Shown here in pieces: positions 36,103-44,960 of a DNA stretch of 64,000 nucleotides. The position numbers and the translations under genes were made by a program. The number at the start of each line of letters is the position of its first letter. The first letter of the stretch is position 1. The DNA comes from Acinetobacter beijerinckii CIP 110307 (GTDB taxonomy: Bacteria; Pseudomonadota; Gammaproteobacteria; Pseudomonadales; Moraxellaceae). The notes under the pieces are model-generated. The model ran no database searches. It saw only the letters and a program-made list of their open reading frames with translations, and was not told where the DNA came from. The stretch is from the NCBI RefSeq assembly GCF_000369005.1, contig NZ_KB849766.1, forward strand, positions 40,808-104,807. The letters run 5' to 3'.

Positions 36103-36663
36103 TTAATTTACATCTTTAAATTCAATTTTCTTTTGGTCAGGTTTAACTTCTCGCGCTTCACCATCAATAATAGTTGAATCCCGATATTGGCTACCACCTT
36201 GTTGATTTTGCATGTCTTGCATTTGACGCATAAGGTCTGCAAATGGATTTTGACCTGCCGCACCATTACCCATGCCTCCCATCATCTTATCCATCATTGC
36301 TTGTTGACGCTTTGCCATCGTTTTCATTAATGCATTACGAAAAGCAGTCTGAACTGAAGGAATCAAAACAAGTAAAGCCAAGACATCTGTGATTAAACCT
36401 GGAACCATCAACAAAAAACCAGCCATAGCTAATGCAAGTTTCTTAGTAACCGCTGGGTCGCCGCCTAACTGCCCTGTCATTTGCATTTGTTGCAACTGCG
36501 GCATAATTGTTGAAGTACTTGATCGAACAAGATTCAAGCCGATGAAAAATGCAATCACAAACCAGAAGAATACGTACCACATACTCCCCACAAGGTCGCC
36601 TACGCCGATCCATACTAAAACTTCAGCAATTGCGCCAAACACCACGATAAGAAGTAGATTCAT
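36103..36663 (-). CDS. fxsA: FxsA family membrane protein
   Basis: 186 residues. The FxsA core with membrane helices is visible at LLLIVVFGAIAEVLVWIGVGD, SMWYVFFWFVIAFFIGLNLVR and AGFLLMVPGLITDVLALLVLIP. E. coli FxsA suppresses F exclusion of phage T7. The C-terminal tail is Met/Gln/Gly-rich (QQAMMDKMMGGMGNG). Role here unknown. Confidence 0.92.
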   Translation of the reverse strand: MNLLLIVVFGAIAEVLVWIGVGDLVGSMWYVFFWFVIAFFIGLNLVRSSTSTIMPQLQQMQMTGQLGGDPAVTKKLALAMAGFLLMVPGLITDVLALLVLIPSVQTAFRNALMKTMAKRQQAMMDKMMGGMGNGAAGQNPFADLMRQMQDMQNQQGGSQYRDSTIIDGEAREVKPDQKKIEFKDVN

Positions 36664-36801
36664 GTTAATATTTCGTCTATCTCAAAATAAGAAAAATTTA
36701 TACAAATAGAATTTTATATTGGATCTTCCAATACAACAAATATAATTGCATTAAATAATTGATGGGTGCTATTTGTCATTTATCAAGAGTAGAAGCTAAA
36801 A

Positions 36802-36844
36802 TTAAGATATCTCTACATTAAAATGACGTGGAGAGATATCTTAA
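36802..36844 (-). terminator. Terminator of the DUF333/I78 lipoprotein gene
   Basis: Perfect 13-pair stem TTAAGATATCTCT (36802-36814) with AGAGATATCTTAA (36832-36844), 17-base loop; minus strand continues TTTTAGC. Confidence 0.7.
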
Positions 36845-36853
36845 ATTGAAAGG

Positions 36854-37288
36854 TTAACCGCAGTTCGCACTAATGATTTTTTTAGATTGCGGATCAACAG
36901 TAACAGTAATCCTATTATCTCTATAATCCATTGTCACAGGCTGATTTGGTCCAACACTGCGTACAATTTCCGACTTCGTTTTTTGTTTAATTTGCTGTTC
37001 AGATAGACCTGATTGGCCGATAAGCTTCTGGGCTTCTTCAGCTATACATTTAGGTTGATTTGCTCGAAAAAGCTCCCACTCTTCTACAACTTGACCATTT
37101 GGCAACTTACAATATCCAACTTGCCCGTTCGCCTCATTTCTAATTTCAAGCTGACCACCCTGCTCAATACAATATTTACTCGCTGGATTTGCCATTCCAA
37201 TTTTTGGTGGGGTCATATCATGATTGGGTGTTGCTGAACACGCTGCCAATGAGGCTACAACCGCACTTAAAAGTAAGATCTTTTTCAT
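36854..37288 (-). CDS. Lipoprotein with DUF333 and I78 peptidase-inhibitor domains
   Basis: 144 residues from ATG 37288. Lipoprotein signal MKKILLLSAVVASLAAC, Cys17. Domain 1 (about residues 30-77) is DUF333: NPASKYCIEQGGQLEIRNE, GYCKLPNGQVVEEWELF. Domain 2 (about residues 78-144) is the I78 peptidase-inhibitor fold: CIAEEAQKLIGQ, VRSVGPNQPVTMDYRDNRITV and the C-terminal SANCG. I78 inhibitors block serine peptidases. The frame can extend to 37327, but the signal peptide sets the start. Probably anchored in the outer membrane, guarding the periplasm; the target is unknown. Confidence 0.85.
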   Translation of the reverse strand: MKKILLLSAVVASLAACSATPNHDMTPPKIGMANPASKYCIEQGGQLEIRNEANGQVGYCKLPNGQVVEEWELFRANQPKCIAEEAQKLIGQSGLSEQQIKQKTKSEIVRSVGPNQPVTMDYRDNRITVTVDPQSKKIISANCG

Positions 37289-37385
37289 AGTTTGAATTCT
37301 GATAAAGTGAAAAGGCAAAGATACCAAAAAAATTTAGATCATTATGTCTATGATTTGAAACACAAACCAGCCCTATCAATTCTAT

Positions 37386-38155
37386 TTATAATTTTTGCAT
37401 AAAACTCAAAAATCTCTTAAATATATTAATTTTATTCTTATTTGGTGGCTGATTACGGGAGCTATTATCTTCTGCTATTCTTCTTAGACGATACTGCATT
37501 TCATTGGCGATTTCCCTGTTTTCACTCTTTGCATATTTTCTTAACAATTCAAAGGCTTCGTCAGTACCAATATCAGCTAATGCATGACTAAACCATTTTG
37601 CGATTGCACCATCGTCCGAAGCCGTATACTTAAAACGTTTAAAATCTTGTTCAAGTATCTTGAAAATAATTACAACACTGGATGGATGACCAATATCTTG
37701 CAGCTCTTTTCTAATCATTTGATGACTAAAGTGACCATCAAGCAACAAAAATTCATTTAATGCAGTAACCTTAATACTTTGATTATCTGATCGAAATACC
37801 GCACCAATCAAAAGCCCTACTGTGTCCTCGTCATTCTCTTGAATAGCTGTATGAAACAGATCAATTAAATACGAGAGTTTTGGTTCATCAGGTATGCCTA
37901 CTTTATCCCAGTAGTGTTGTTAATTTCAGCTGATAACGAACAAACCAATTACAGCTTTCGCTCTGCATAATTTGACCATATATATTTTTAATATTATTGA
38001 ACAATAAAATATTCAAGACGAATCGCTTGATCAACTAAGTAATGCTCTTTAATCTTATAAAAATGTGGTCGAGTATTGATCCATTCATCCATCGCCATTA
38101 TTGCTTTTGTATATCCTTTTGATGCTGAAAAATCTATTATTTGCATGATATCCAT
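37386..38155 (-). pseudogene. Decayed gene for a HEAT-repeat-like protein, two frameshifts
   Basis: Three minus-strand pieces in successive frames look like one gene of about 255 codons. Piece 1: ATG 38155 with AGGA upstream, MDIMQIIDFSASKGYTKAIM..., ending FIVQ. Piece 2: continues as NIYGQIMQSESCNWFVRYQ with codons on the next frame near 37968. Piece 3: QHYWDKVGIPDEPKLSYL..., open from a TAA near 37919 to the stop at 37386. The last part has HEAT-like helices (ALADIGTDEAFELLRKYAKS). Each junction shifts by one base in the same direction. It resembles immunity-type proteins, but this is a guess. Confidence 0.6.
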
Positions 38156-38275
38156 AAGCTTATTCCTTTTTTATTAACCCTATCATACCAAACAACAATT
38201 TTCACACTTACAGATTCATCCTGATGAGTCAATTTTTAAAAATTTTCTGACTTAAGGCATCAATGATTAAAATTA

Positions 38276-38301
38276 AAAAAAGCATCCGAAGATGCTTTTT
38301 T
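38276..38301 (-). terminator. Terminator of the 43-residue membrane microprotein gene
   Basis: AAAAAAGCATC (38276-38286) pairs with GATGCTTTTTT (38291-38301), loop CGAA. On the minus strand it begins five bases after the TGA at 38307. Confidence 0.85.
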
Positions 38302-38306
38302 GTTTC

Positions 38307-38438
38307 TCATAGGCTTGTTGCAATCAATACTACAAAGCTAAATAGCAAAGTGCCTAAAGATCTTTTGCAATGCACATGAACTTCATGCTCAAACCCATGA
38401 GCATATGTCTCTAAGTTTTCCATAACTTTAACGCTCAT
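38307..38438 (-). CDS. 43-residue single-helix membrane microprotein
   Basis: Frame from ATG 38438 (or the internal ATG 38423) to TGA 38307. It encodes a His/Glu-rich front (YAHGFEHEVHVHCKRS) and a C-terminal membrane helix (LGTLLFSFVVLIATSL). The strong terminator directly after the stop has no other plausible gene to serve on this strand. No clear ribosome-binding site. No family recognised. Confidence 0.5.
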   Translation of the reverse strand: MSVKVMENLETYAHGFEHEVHVHCKRSLGTLLFSFVVLIATSL

Positions 38439-38583
38439 TAAATGTACTACAGTTATTAATTTGCCTAAAAACTTAATGAAATTAAATTAGCAAAAAGTCG
38501 TATATCTAACTAGAGCATTTTATATCACTTAAAGCCACATACTGACAAAGAATGTCAAAATCATTAAATAAATTCTTAATATT

Positions 38584-38611
38584 AAAAAAGCTCACCAAAG
38601 TGAGCTTTTTT
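38584..38611 (-). terminator. Terminator of the first cold-shock gene
   Basis: AAAAAAGCTCAC pairs with GTGAGCTTTTTT around CAAA plus one base. Confidence 0.92.
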
Positions 38612-38626
38612 TTGGAATACTGTTAA

Positions 38627-38839
38627 TTAAGCAACTACAGTGATACCTGTTGCTTGAGGACCTTTTTTACCATCAGCGATAGTAAAAGAAACACGTTGTC
38701 CTTCGTGAAGAACTTTAAAACCGCTACTTTGAATTTCGCTAAAATGAGCAAAAACATCTTGCCCAGAATCAGCATGAATAAAGCCAAAGCCTTTAGTTTC
38801 GTTGAACCATTTAACTGTACCAGTCACAGTGTTAGACAT
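38627..38839 (-). CDS. CspA-family cold-shock protein
   Basis: 70-residue single-stranded nucleic acid chaperone. RNP1 and RNP2 are GFGFI and VFAHF in [19 protein letters not shown] and [10 protein letters not shown]. It differs from the gene at 39174-39383 mainly near the C-terminus ([20 protein letters not shown]). An AGG lies before ATG 38839. The upstream 300 bp may include a long 5' UTR, common in cold-shock genes. Confidence 0.95.
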   Translation of the reverse strand: MSNTVTGTVKWFNETKGFGFIHADSGQDVFAHFSEIQSSGFKVLHEGQRVSFTIADGKKGPQATGITVVA

Positions 38840-39130
38840 ATACTTAACCTACTTTAAAAATTTGGAGTGCTTAGCAGCAAAGTAACTTGGAATCATAAAC
38901 TCTGAGATTAAATCTGATAAAACGAAAGGTTTGACTAAACTACGAGATGAAAGATTTGCTGAATCAACAGTGTTATTCTTCTAGTTGTTCCCAACTATAC
39001 ACCACTTTACTTTTTTGACGCAATATTAATCTACTATTTCACTTGATTTAACAGTCTTTATTTTTATAAATATTTAATTTTATTTGAATATTAATTTATT
39101 AAATCAACCTTTAACCTCCAAAAAAACAAA
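38840..39130. other. Spacer and probable 5' UTR of the first cold-shock gene
   Basis: About 290 bp without a coding frame between the two cold-shock genes. It should hold the promoter and leader of the downstream gene. I could not identify a cold-box motif by eye. Confidence 0.4.
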
Positions 39131-39152
39131 GAAGCCCACTTATGTGAGCTCC
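39131..39152 (-). terminator. Terminator of the second cold-shock gene
   Basis: GGAGCTCAC-ATAA-GTGGGCTTC on the minus strand (two G-T pairs), followed by TTTGTTTTTTT. Confidence 0.8.
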
Positions 39153-39173
39153 TTTTTTACCGAATTACTTCTG

Positions 39174-39383
39174 TTAGATAACGGTGATGTTTGTAGCTTG
39201 AGGTCCTTTTTTACCTTGACCAAGCACAAATTTAACGCGTTGACCTTCGTGTAAAACTTTAAAACCACTGCTTTGGATTTCGCTAAAATGAGCAAAAACA
39301 TCTTGCCCAGAGTCAGCTTGAATAAAACCAAAACCTTTAGTTTCGTTGAACCACTTTACAGTTCCGTTAACAGTTTCAGACAT
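39174..39383 (-). CDS. CspA-family cold-shock protein, tandem paralogue
   Basis: 69 residues, nearly identical over the first 50 to the gene at 38627-38839 and diverged after GQRV ([19 protein letters not shown]). RNP motifs GFGFI and VFAHF are intact. AGG lies upstream of ATG 39383. The pair arose by local duplication. Confidence 0.95.
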   Translation of the reverse strand: MSETVNGTVKWFNETKGFGFIQADSGQDVFAHFSEIQSSGFKVLHEGQRVKFVLGQGKKGPQATNITVI

Positions 39384-39498
39384 AAAACCTAAACCTTTAA
39401 AATCTTTTGTTAAAAAAAGAGCAAAAATAAAGACAGAATGTCTTCTAATTTCTACTCTATCTATTTTACTTAAATAGATACTATAAGCATAACAAATT

Positions 39499-39717
39499 TT
39501 AAGTCAAACGATATAGCTGATTGACCGAAGTATAGAAACTTTTTCCATCTTGGTTGAATTCAATTTCTTGACCAGACTGCAAAAGTACTTTTTTTCCAAC
39601 TTCAACCCACTTAAAACCATCCATTGTACTTTGTCGACGTTTAAGTGGAATAATTTGTACGCTAATTTCGTTGCCATTTGTGGCAGTGGCAATATGCCAT
39701 TTACTGATAATATTCAA
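39499..39717 (-). CDS. Small hypothetical protein with unclear start
   Basis: 72 residues if TTG 39717 is used ([37 protein letters not shown], ending SVNQLYRLT). Coding character continues upstream in the same frame (DQSLELSNEYRV) to a TAA at 39754-39756, with no ATG or GTG. So the true start is a weak TTG, or the 5' end has decayed. No family recognised; the sequence looks like a small beta-rich protein. Confidence 0.45.
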   Translation of the reverse strand: MNIISKWHIATATNGNEISVQIIPLKRRQSTMDGFKWVEVGKKVLLQSGQEIEFNQDGKSFYTSVNQLYRLT

Positions 39718-39908
39718 AACTCTATACTCATTACTGAGCTCAAGTGATTGATCTTAATTTACTACATTGCTAGATAATAAGAGATTACATAACTAGAATT
39801 TAATAATTTTTAGCTTTTTTGGGGTTATTTAAGCTAATTTAGTTGCTATTTGTTCTTTCCAGAATAGCAACTCTAATTCCATCACAGAGCATAATTCAAA
39901 AATTCGGT

Positions 39909-39985
<77 letters not shown>

Positions 39986-39998
39986 CCGAAGATTTAGC

Positions 39999-40027
39999 TT
40001 TATACGCGCTTAAACTTCATAATGCAA
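39999..40027 (-). promoter_or_regulatory. Promoter of the initiator tRNA
   Basis: -35 TTGCAT (40022-40027) and -10 TATAAA (39999-40004) with exact 17 bp spacing; the tRNA 5' end is 14 bases downstream of the -10. Confidence 0.8.
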
Positions 40028-40262
40028 ATTATTTAAGTAAAAAACTCTTATTTGCCAATCAAGTGCTCAGAATAGATACAAATACGACTGAAAATTCATT
40101 TTCTCAAATATCAATTAGATTTTTTAAATCCTCAATAAAATATTGATTAGTTGCATATTCACATCGAAACTTTTTGTTATTTCAAACATCTACAAAAAAA
40201 AATATGCAGTAAAAAGTTGATTATGTAACAATATCAATAATCTTTTAATCATAAAGTGCTTC

Positions 40263-40808
40263 ATGTCATTAATTATTGGTATTGATCCTGGTTCGCGTTT
40301 AACAGGTTATGGAATTATCGAAAAAGATGGCAATAAATTACGGTTTGTGGATGCTGGAACAATTCGTACTGAAACCCAAGCCATGCCTGAACGTCTAAAA
40401 CGTATTTTTGCAGGTGTTGAACGTATTGTTAAATTTCACGGCCCAACAGAAGCTGCTGTGGAACAAGTATTTATGGCACAAAATCCTGATTCTGCTTTAA
40501 AACTAGGTCAAGCACGAGGCGCAGCAATCGCAGCTCTCGTAAATTTAGATTTACAAGTTGCTGAATATACGGCTCGTCAAATTAAACAATCCGTCGTAGG
40601 TTATGGTGCCGCCGACAAAGAACAAGTACAAATGATGGTCATGCGTTTGCTCAATCTAAGCATTCAACCACAATCCGATGCCGCTGATGCGCTAGCAGCC
40701 GCTATTTGCCATGCTCATGCTTCTGGGAGTATGACTAAGCTGGCTGTGCTAAATGCTCTCGGAGGCATGGCTCGTGGACGTAGTCGCGCTAGTACAAGAC
40801 GACGTTAA
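40263..40808 (+). CDS. ruvC: Holliday junction resolvase RuvC
   Basis: 181-residue endonuclease that cuts Holliday junctions with RuvAB. Catalytic acidic residues: Asp8 in [14 protein letters not shown], Glu in [23 protein letters not shown], and the Asp pair in [16 protein letters not shown]. No ruvA or ruvB is adjacent, unlike in E. coli. The spacer before ATG 40263 has only a weak ribosome-binding site. Confidence 0.97.
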   Translation: MSLIIGIDPGSRLTGYGIIEKDGNKLRFVDAGTIRTETQAMPERLKRIFAGVERIVKFHGPTEAAVEQVFMAQNPDSALKLGQARGAAIAALVNLDLQVAEYTARQIKQSVVGYGAADKEQVQMMVMRLLNLSIQPQSDAADALAAAICHAHASGSMTKLAVLNALGGMARGRSRASTRRR

Positions 40809-40830
40809 TATTCACATTTGTTAATTTTTA

Positions 40831-40879
40831 AAAAATATTCGTATGTCTTTCAGTAATTATTGATCATACGAATATTTTT
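40831..40879 (+). terminator. ruvC terminator
   Basis: Perfect 15-pair stem AAAAATATTCGTATG (40831-40845) with its complement (40865-40879), 19-base loop. Confidence 0.8.
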
Positions 40880-40940
40880 GAAACAAGCTTATTCTAGATG
40901 GTCGTGTTTTTAGATCAGTTTTTTTCTAATCTCTCATTTC

Positions 40941-41717
40941 TTAATTCAAATGTCTTTTTAAAATACCTTTGCTCATTAACTCATAAACTTGCTCTAAATC
41001 TAATTGATTCGATTCTGCTAATAACTGAGTGTGCATTTTTAAAATATTTTCATCACCTCGTCTTGCTGGTCCAGTCTGCATCTCTTTAGGATCATTTGCG
41101 ACTGCCTTACTTGCAGTTTCTAAAATTAATGGAAATAACAAACTAAAATCGACCTGTTCAGCATCTACCACTTGCTTTGCCATGTCATAACAATAATTAC
41201 TAAAATTACAGGCAAATACAGCTGCTAAGTGTAAAGTTTGGCGTTGTTTTGAACTATATTGATACACGCGCTGGCTTAAACTATTTGCTAAAGCTGTTAA
41301 AAAGCTTAAATCCTCATGATTACTTGCTTCAACAAAAAGAGGTGTCTCCTTCCAATCCACTTCCCTTTCCCTACTGAAAGTTTGCAATGGGTAGAAAACA
41401 CCTGATCGCGGATGCACCTCTTCCATTATCTGTAAATTGGTACTACCAGAAGTATGAATAATTAAATTATTTGGCAAATATCCATGAATTGATTTAATCA
41501 CACTTTGAATAGCTTGATCACTTACCGCAATGATTACTAAATCAGTGTCTTGAGTGAGTTGCTCAACTTGGTTAATGGCGTGTGCATTAATTTTTTCCGC
41601 AAGTTCTTGTGCATTTAACAGGTTACGACTAAAGATTTGAACGATTTGATGTTGTCTGTGTAATACTTTTGCTATATGTGTTGCGACTCGTCCAGCACCA
41701 ATTAATGTAATTCGCAT
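40941..41717 (-). CDS. Rossmann-fold oxidoreductase-like protein with DUF2520
   Basis: 258 residues. N-terminal NAD(P) fold MRITLIGAGRVATHIAKVL with GxGxxA-like glycine loop; the C-terminal half is DUF2520 (SGVFYPLQTFSRE, LAAVFACNFSNYCYDMA, GPARRGDENILKMH). It resembles 6-phosphogluconate dehydrogenase/pyrroline carboxylate reductase-type folds. Reaction unknown. Confidence 0.9.
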   Translation of the reverse strand: MRITLIGAGRVATHIAKVLHRQHQIVQIFSRNLLNAQELAEKINAHAINQVEQLTQDTDLVIIAVSDQAIQSVIKSIHGYLPNNLIIHTSGSTNLQIMEEVHPRSGVFYPLQTFSREREVDWKETPLFVEASNHEDLSFLTALANSLSQRVYQYSSKQRQTLHLAAVFACNFSNYCYDMAKQVVDAEQVDFSLLFPLILETASKAVANDPKEMQTGPARRGDENILKMHTQLLAESNQLDLEQVYELMSKGILKRHLN

Positions 41718-41823
41718 AATTTCAATCTAAAACAATTTTGGCTCTAGCATGCCAATAAACAAACAACGAATCAATTCTTCCTTTCTACAATGCATTACAA
41801 GAAATTTTTTAAATTATATCCCA

Positions 41824-42399
41824 TCATTTCATTAGCTGATAAATCCATAACAATGATATACATGCTATAAATAGACTAAAATATGGAAAAAAATTAGACT
41901 TTGTTTTTAGTCGAGGTTCAATTATTTCTTCAGCTGTTTTATTATTTATTTGTACTTTCTCATGAACTTGGTAAAGCGGCTGTAAAACCTCATTACTCCA
42001 AATAGGTAATAAAGATTCAATTGAATCTCGATGTTGACGCAAATAATTAAGAATATCTAAAGTATCATTATTAAAATGATTTGAAAGTACAGCTAAACTT
42101 TTTGGAATAGCTCTATTTAAAGTTATTTCAGCTTCTGCGATTGAAACTTTGCCTGCTGATAATCTTATAAGTAAAGCATTTTTTACCGGATCATTTCTTT
42201 CAAGTAAATCTGAAAATGTAGGCACTAACATTTCTTTTAACATATCAATAATTTGGGGTTTCGTTAAAAATCGATAAAGCAATATCGGATAAAACCTTGA
42301 TAAAATATCATTTTTTTCATTCATCAAGCATGTTTTATCATTTACGATTAATGTAGAAACATTTTTCTTTAATAATTCCATTGGGTTCATATCAGTCAT
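41824..42399 (-). CDS. Hypothetical protein with C-terminal membrane anchor
   Basis: 191 residues from ATG 42399, which has GGAG five bases upstream (GTG 42405 is less likely). The middle (LLIRLSAGKVSIAEAEITLNRAIPKSLAVLSNHF in pieces) weakly resembles DUF937-type helical repeats found at the N-terminus of some OmpA-like proteins. A membrane helix ends the protein (FFPYFSLFIACISLLWIYQLM). Function unknown. Confidence 0.65.
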   Translation of the reverse strand: MTDMNPMELLKKNVSTLIVNDKTCLMNEKNDILSRFYPILLYRFLTKPQIIDMLKEMLVPTFSDLLERNDPVKNALLIRLSAGKVSIAEAEITLNRAIPKSLAVLSNHFNNDTLDILNYLRQHRDSIESLLPIWSNEVLQPLYQVHEKVQINNKTAEEIIEPRLKTKSNFFPYFSLFIACISLLWIYQLMK

Positions 42400-42546
42400 A
42401 TTCACTCCAAATTATCAAATAAAATCTCTTTTTTATAGTTTTGCGTTATTTAAATCACATTTTTAATTCATTACTCTAGTATATTTTTTATTGCTGTTCT
42501 TCTATTTTTTATAAATTAGATACAATATCTACATCACATTTAACAA

Positions 42547-42582
42547 AGCAGAATAAAGTGGTTTGAATTACTTTATTCTGCT
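42547..42582 (-). terminator. Terminator of pyrB-pyrC'
   Basis: Perfect 13-pair stem AGCAGAATAAAGT (42547-42559) with its complement (42570-42582), lying just after the pyrC' stop. Confidence 0.85.
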
Positions 42583-42590
42583 AATTTTAT

Positions 42591-43823
42591 TTATGCAAAA
42601 GTATGCAACACTTTTCCAGTCAAGTTTTGTCCAAGTAATGGCGTATTTTTCCCTTGTGAAACAATTGTCTCCTTTGAAACATTCCACTCTAAATCTGGAT
42701 CAACAAGTACCCATCCTGCTTCTTGTTGCCAACGCTCAGCCATATTTGCCACGACAGCAGGCGTCAATGTCACTTTTTCTACCCATTCTAAAGGTTCAAA
42801 TACCCCCTCTTTAACAAGCTGCACACCTAAACCAACATAAGTATCAAAAGCAGTAATTCCTGATAGCGTCTCTGCAAATGGCGCCATTTTCGCTGAACTA
42901 CTGAGTGGCTCATGGTGTGTACAAATAGCATCAATAACACCATCTTTTACCCCTTGTCTTAATAACTCTTTGTCTTGTTCAGAACGTAACGGCGGACGGA
43001 CATGCGCAAGAGAGTTAAAACCATCAGTGAGTTGTTCAGTTAAATGCAACTGATGCATTGCAACGTCTGCTGTGATCGGTAAGCCTTTTGCTTTGGCTGC
43101 ACGAATTAACTCAACTGACGCACCACATGACAATAAACCAAAGTGCGCTTTCACACCTGTTGCTTCAATCATCAGAATATATTTTGCAATTGCGACCGTT
43201 TCAGCAATCGCTGGAATCATGGGTAAGCCCTGACGAGAAGCAATGAATCCCTCATGTGCACAGCCATCTTTGGCAATTTGAGGTTCTTCCGCATAAAAAA
43301 CCACTGTTAGACCTAAACCAGCAGCATATTCAAGCGTGCGAATAACCACATCGTCATTCTCAAATGCGGCATTGGCATTTGAAACAGCAGTACAACCACC
43401 TTTTTTTAAGCCAGCCATATTAGAGGGTTGTTTACCATTTAAGCCTTGTGTCTGTGCCCCAATGATTTGTAAATAAATACCACCATCAAGTTGCGCTTTT
43501 TCAATTAAACCATGAATTAAAGCACCATTATCTTGCACAATCGGCTTAGAGTCAGGTGGCGTCATCACATGCAAAATACCATTGGCGCGTGCAGCTTTAC
43601 CTTCTGATTTTAAGGTACCATGTTGTTGTTGCCCTGGCTCGCGTAAACGCGCACACAAATCAACCATGGTCGGCATCAACCACTTACCTTGACCATCAAT
43701 GATTTCGCTAACACTTTCAACAGTATCTATCAATTTACCATTTTCAATATAAACAGTTTTTATTTGATCTGTTTTTTGAATCGGATCAAGCACACGGACA
43801 TTTTCAATTTTTACAATACTCAT
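42591..43823 (-). CDS. pyrC': Catalytically inactive dihydroorotase-like subunit PyrC' of the aspartate carbamoyltransferase complex
   Basis: 410-residue amidohydrolase-fold protein. The metal motif of active class I dihydroorotases, HxH in DxHxHLREPG, is replaced by Cys-Ala-Arg in VDLCARLREPG, and the catalytic Asp of ATDHAPH is His here (ICTHHEPLSS). The same losses define Pseudomonas PyrC', which is needed for assembly of the aspartate carbamoyltransferase dodecamer but has no activity. It follows pyrB by 12 bp. A separate active pyrC must exist elsewhere. Confidence 0.92.
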   Translation of the reverse strand: MSIVKIENVRVLDPIQKTDQIKTVYIENGKLIDTVESVSEIIDGQGKWLMPTMVDLCARLREPGQQQHGTLKSEGKAARANGILHVMTPPDSKPIVQDNGALIHGLIEKAQLDGGIYLQIIGAQTQGLNGKQPSNMAGLKKGGCTAVSNANAAFENDDVVIRTLEYAAGLGLTVVFYAEEPQIAKDGCAHEGFIASRQGLPMIPAIAETVAIAKYILMIEATGVKAHFGLLSCGASVELIRAAKAKGLPITADVAMHQLHLTEQLTDGFNSLAHVRPPLRSEQDKELLRQGVKDGVIDAICTHHEPLSSSAKMAPFAETLSGITAFDTYVGLGVQLVKEGVFEPLEWVEKVTLTPAVVANMAERWQQEAGWVLVDPDLEWNVSKETIVSQGKNTPLLGQNLTGKVLHTFA

Positions 43824-43835
43824 GTGATTTATCCT

Positions 43836-44852
43836 TTACAGTGAAATTGCTTCAATTAAACCTTGTTCTTGCAACTGTCCTTGCATTGCAAGTGCCAGTA
43901 CAGCCATACGAACGGCAATACCATTGGTAACTTGTTTTAGAATCACAGACTGCACACCATCAGCCACACTTGAATCAATTTCAACGCCACGATTCATAGG
44001 GCCTGGATGCATAACGATACAATCAGGTTTCGCTAATGCTAAACGTTCTTTATTTAAGCCATACATTTTGTAAAATTCAGCTTGTGAAGATAGCGCTGGA
44101 GAATCAATACGTTCATTTTGAATACGCAATGCAATAATCACATCACAATCAGTCACACCTGCATCCATTTGATTAAATAAACGGACATGTTCGCCATATT
44201 CATTAAATCCAACGGGTAATAAAGTATTGGGTGCAATGACACGAATATCTTTACAACCTAATGTTTGTAGAGCTGCAACATTTGAACGTGCCACTCGTGA
44301 ATGTTTAATATCACCAATAATCGCAACACTGAGTTGTTCAAATGGCTTTTTAGTCTCGCGACGGATGGTTAACATATCCAACATGGCTTGAGTTGGATGT
44401 GCATGACGCCCATCTCCAGCATTAATAATTGCCACGTTTGGACAGACATCTTTTGCAATAAAATGAGCTGCACCAGATGAAGAATGACGCACTACAAAAA
44501 TATCCGCAGCCATCGCTTCTAAATTCCAAAGCGTGTCTCGTAAAGTTTCACCTTTGGATGTACTAGAACGTGCGATGTCTATATTCAACACATTGGCAGA
44601 TAAACGTTTTGCTGCGGCTTCAAAGGTGGTGCGAGTACGAGTGGAATTTTCAAAAAACAGATTCATAACCGTTAACCCTTCTAACAAGGGACGATTAATC
44701 AAATTATTATTATCATCTAAAAAGCTTTGCGCGGTATCTAAAATCTTGGTTAAGCTTTCTTTAGACAGTCCCTCAATCGTTAAAAAATGTTTTAAGTTTC
44801 CTTGTTGATTGAGTTGAATCTGACTCAGAGTATGCATTGCTGCCAAGTGCAT
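43836..44852 (-). CDS. pyrB: Aspartate carbamoyltransferase catalytic subunit
   Basis: 338-residue enzyme of pyrimidine synthesis, joining carbamoyl phosphate and aspartate. The carbamoyl phosphate loop [19 protein letters not shown] and the [12 protein letters not shown] and [12 protein letters not shown] blocks are present. The N-terminal extension before the core (about 20 residues) is that of Pseudomonas-type PyrB. AGGGAA precedes ATG 44852. It forms an operon with pyrC'. Confidence 0.97.
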   Translation of the reverse strand: MHLAAMHTLSQIQLNQQGNLKHFLTIEGLSKESLTKILDTAQSFLDDNNNLINRPLLEGLTVMNLFFENSTRTRTTFEAAAKRLSANVLNIDIARSSTSKGETLRDTLWNLEAMAADIFVVRHSSSGAAHFIAKDVCPNVAIINAGDGRHAHPTQAMLDMLTIRRETKKPFEQLSVAIIGDIKHSRVARSNVAALQTLGCKDIRVIAPNTLLPVGFNEYGEHVRLFNQMDAGVTDCDVIIALRIQNERIDSPALSSQAEFYKMYGLNKERLALAKPDCIVMHPGPMNRGVEIDSSVADGVQSVILKQVTNGIAVRMAVLALAMQGQLQEQGLIEAISL

Positions 44853-44960
44853 AAGAGATTCCCTATACGTTAAGTTAACGCATTATACAGATTTTAGATT
44901 TCATTCGTCGTTGAAGTTTTCAGCACTTAAGTAAAAATCTTTTAGATTGTTTTGAGTTAA

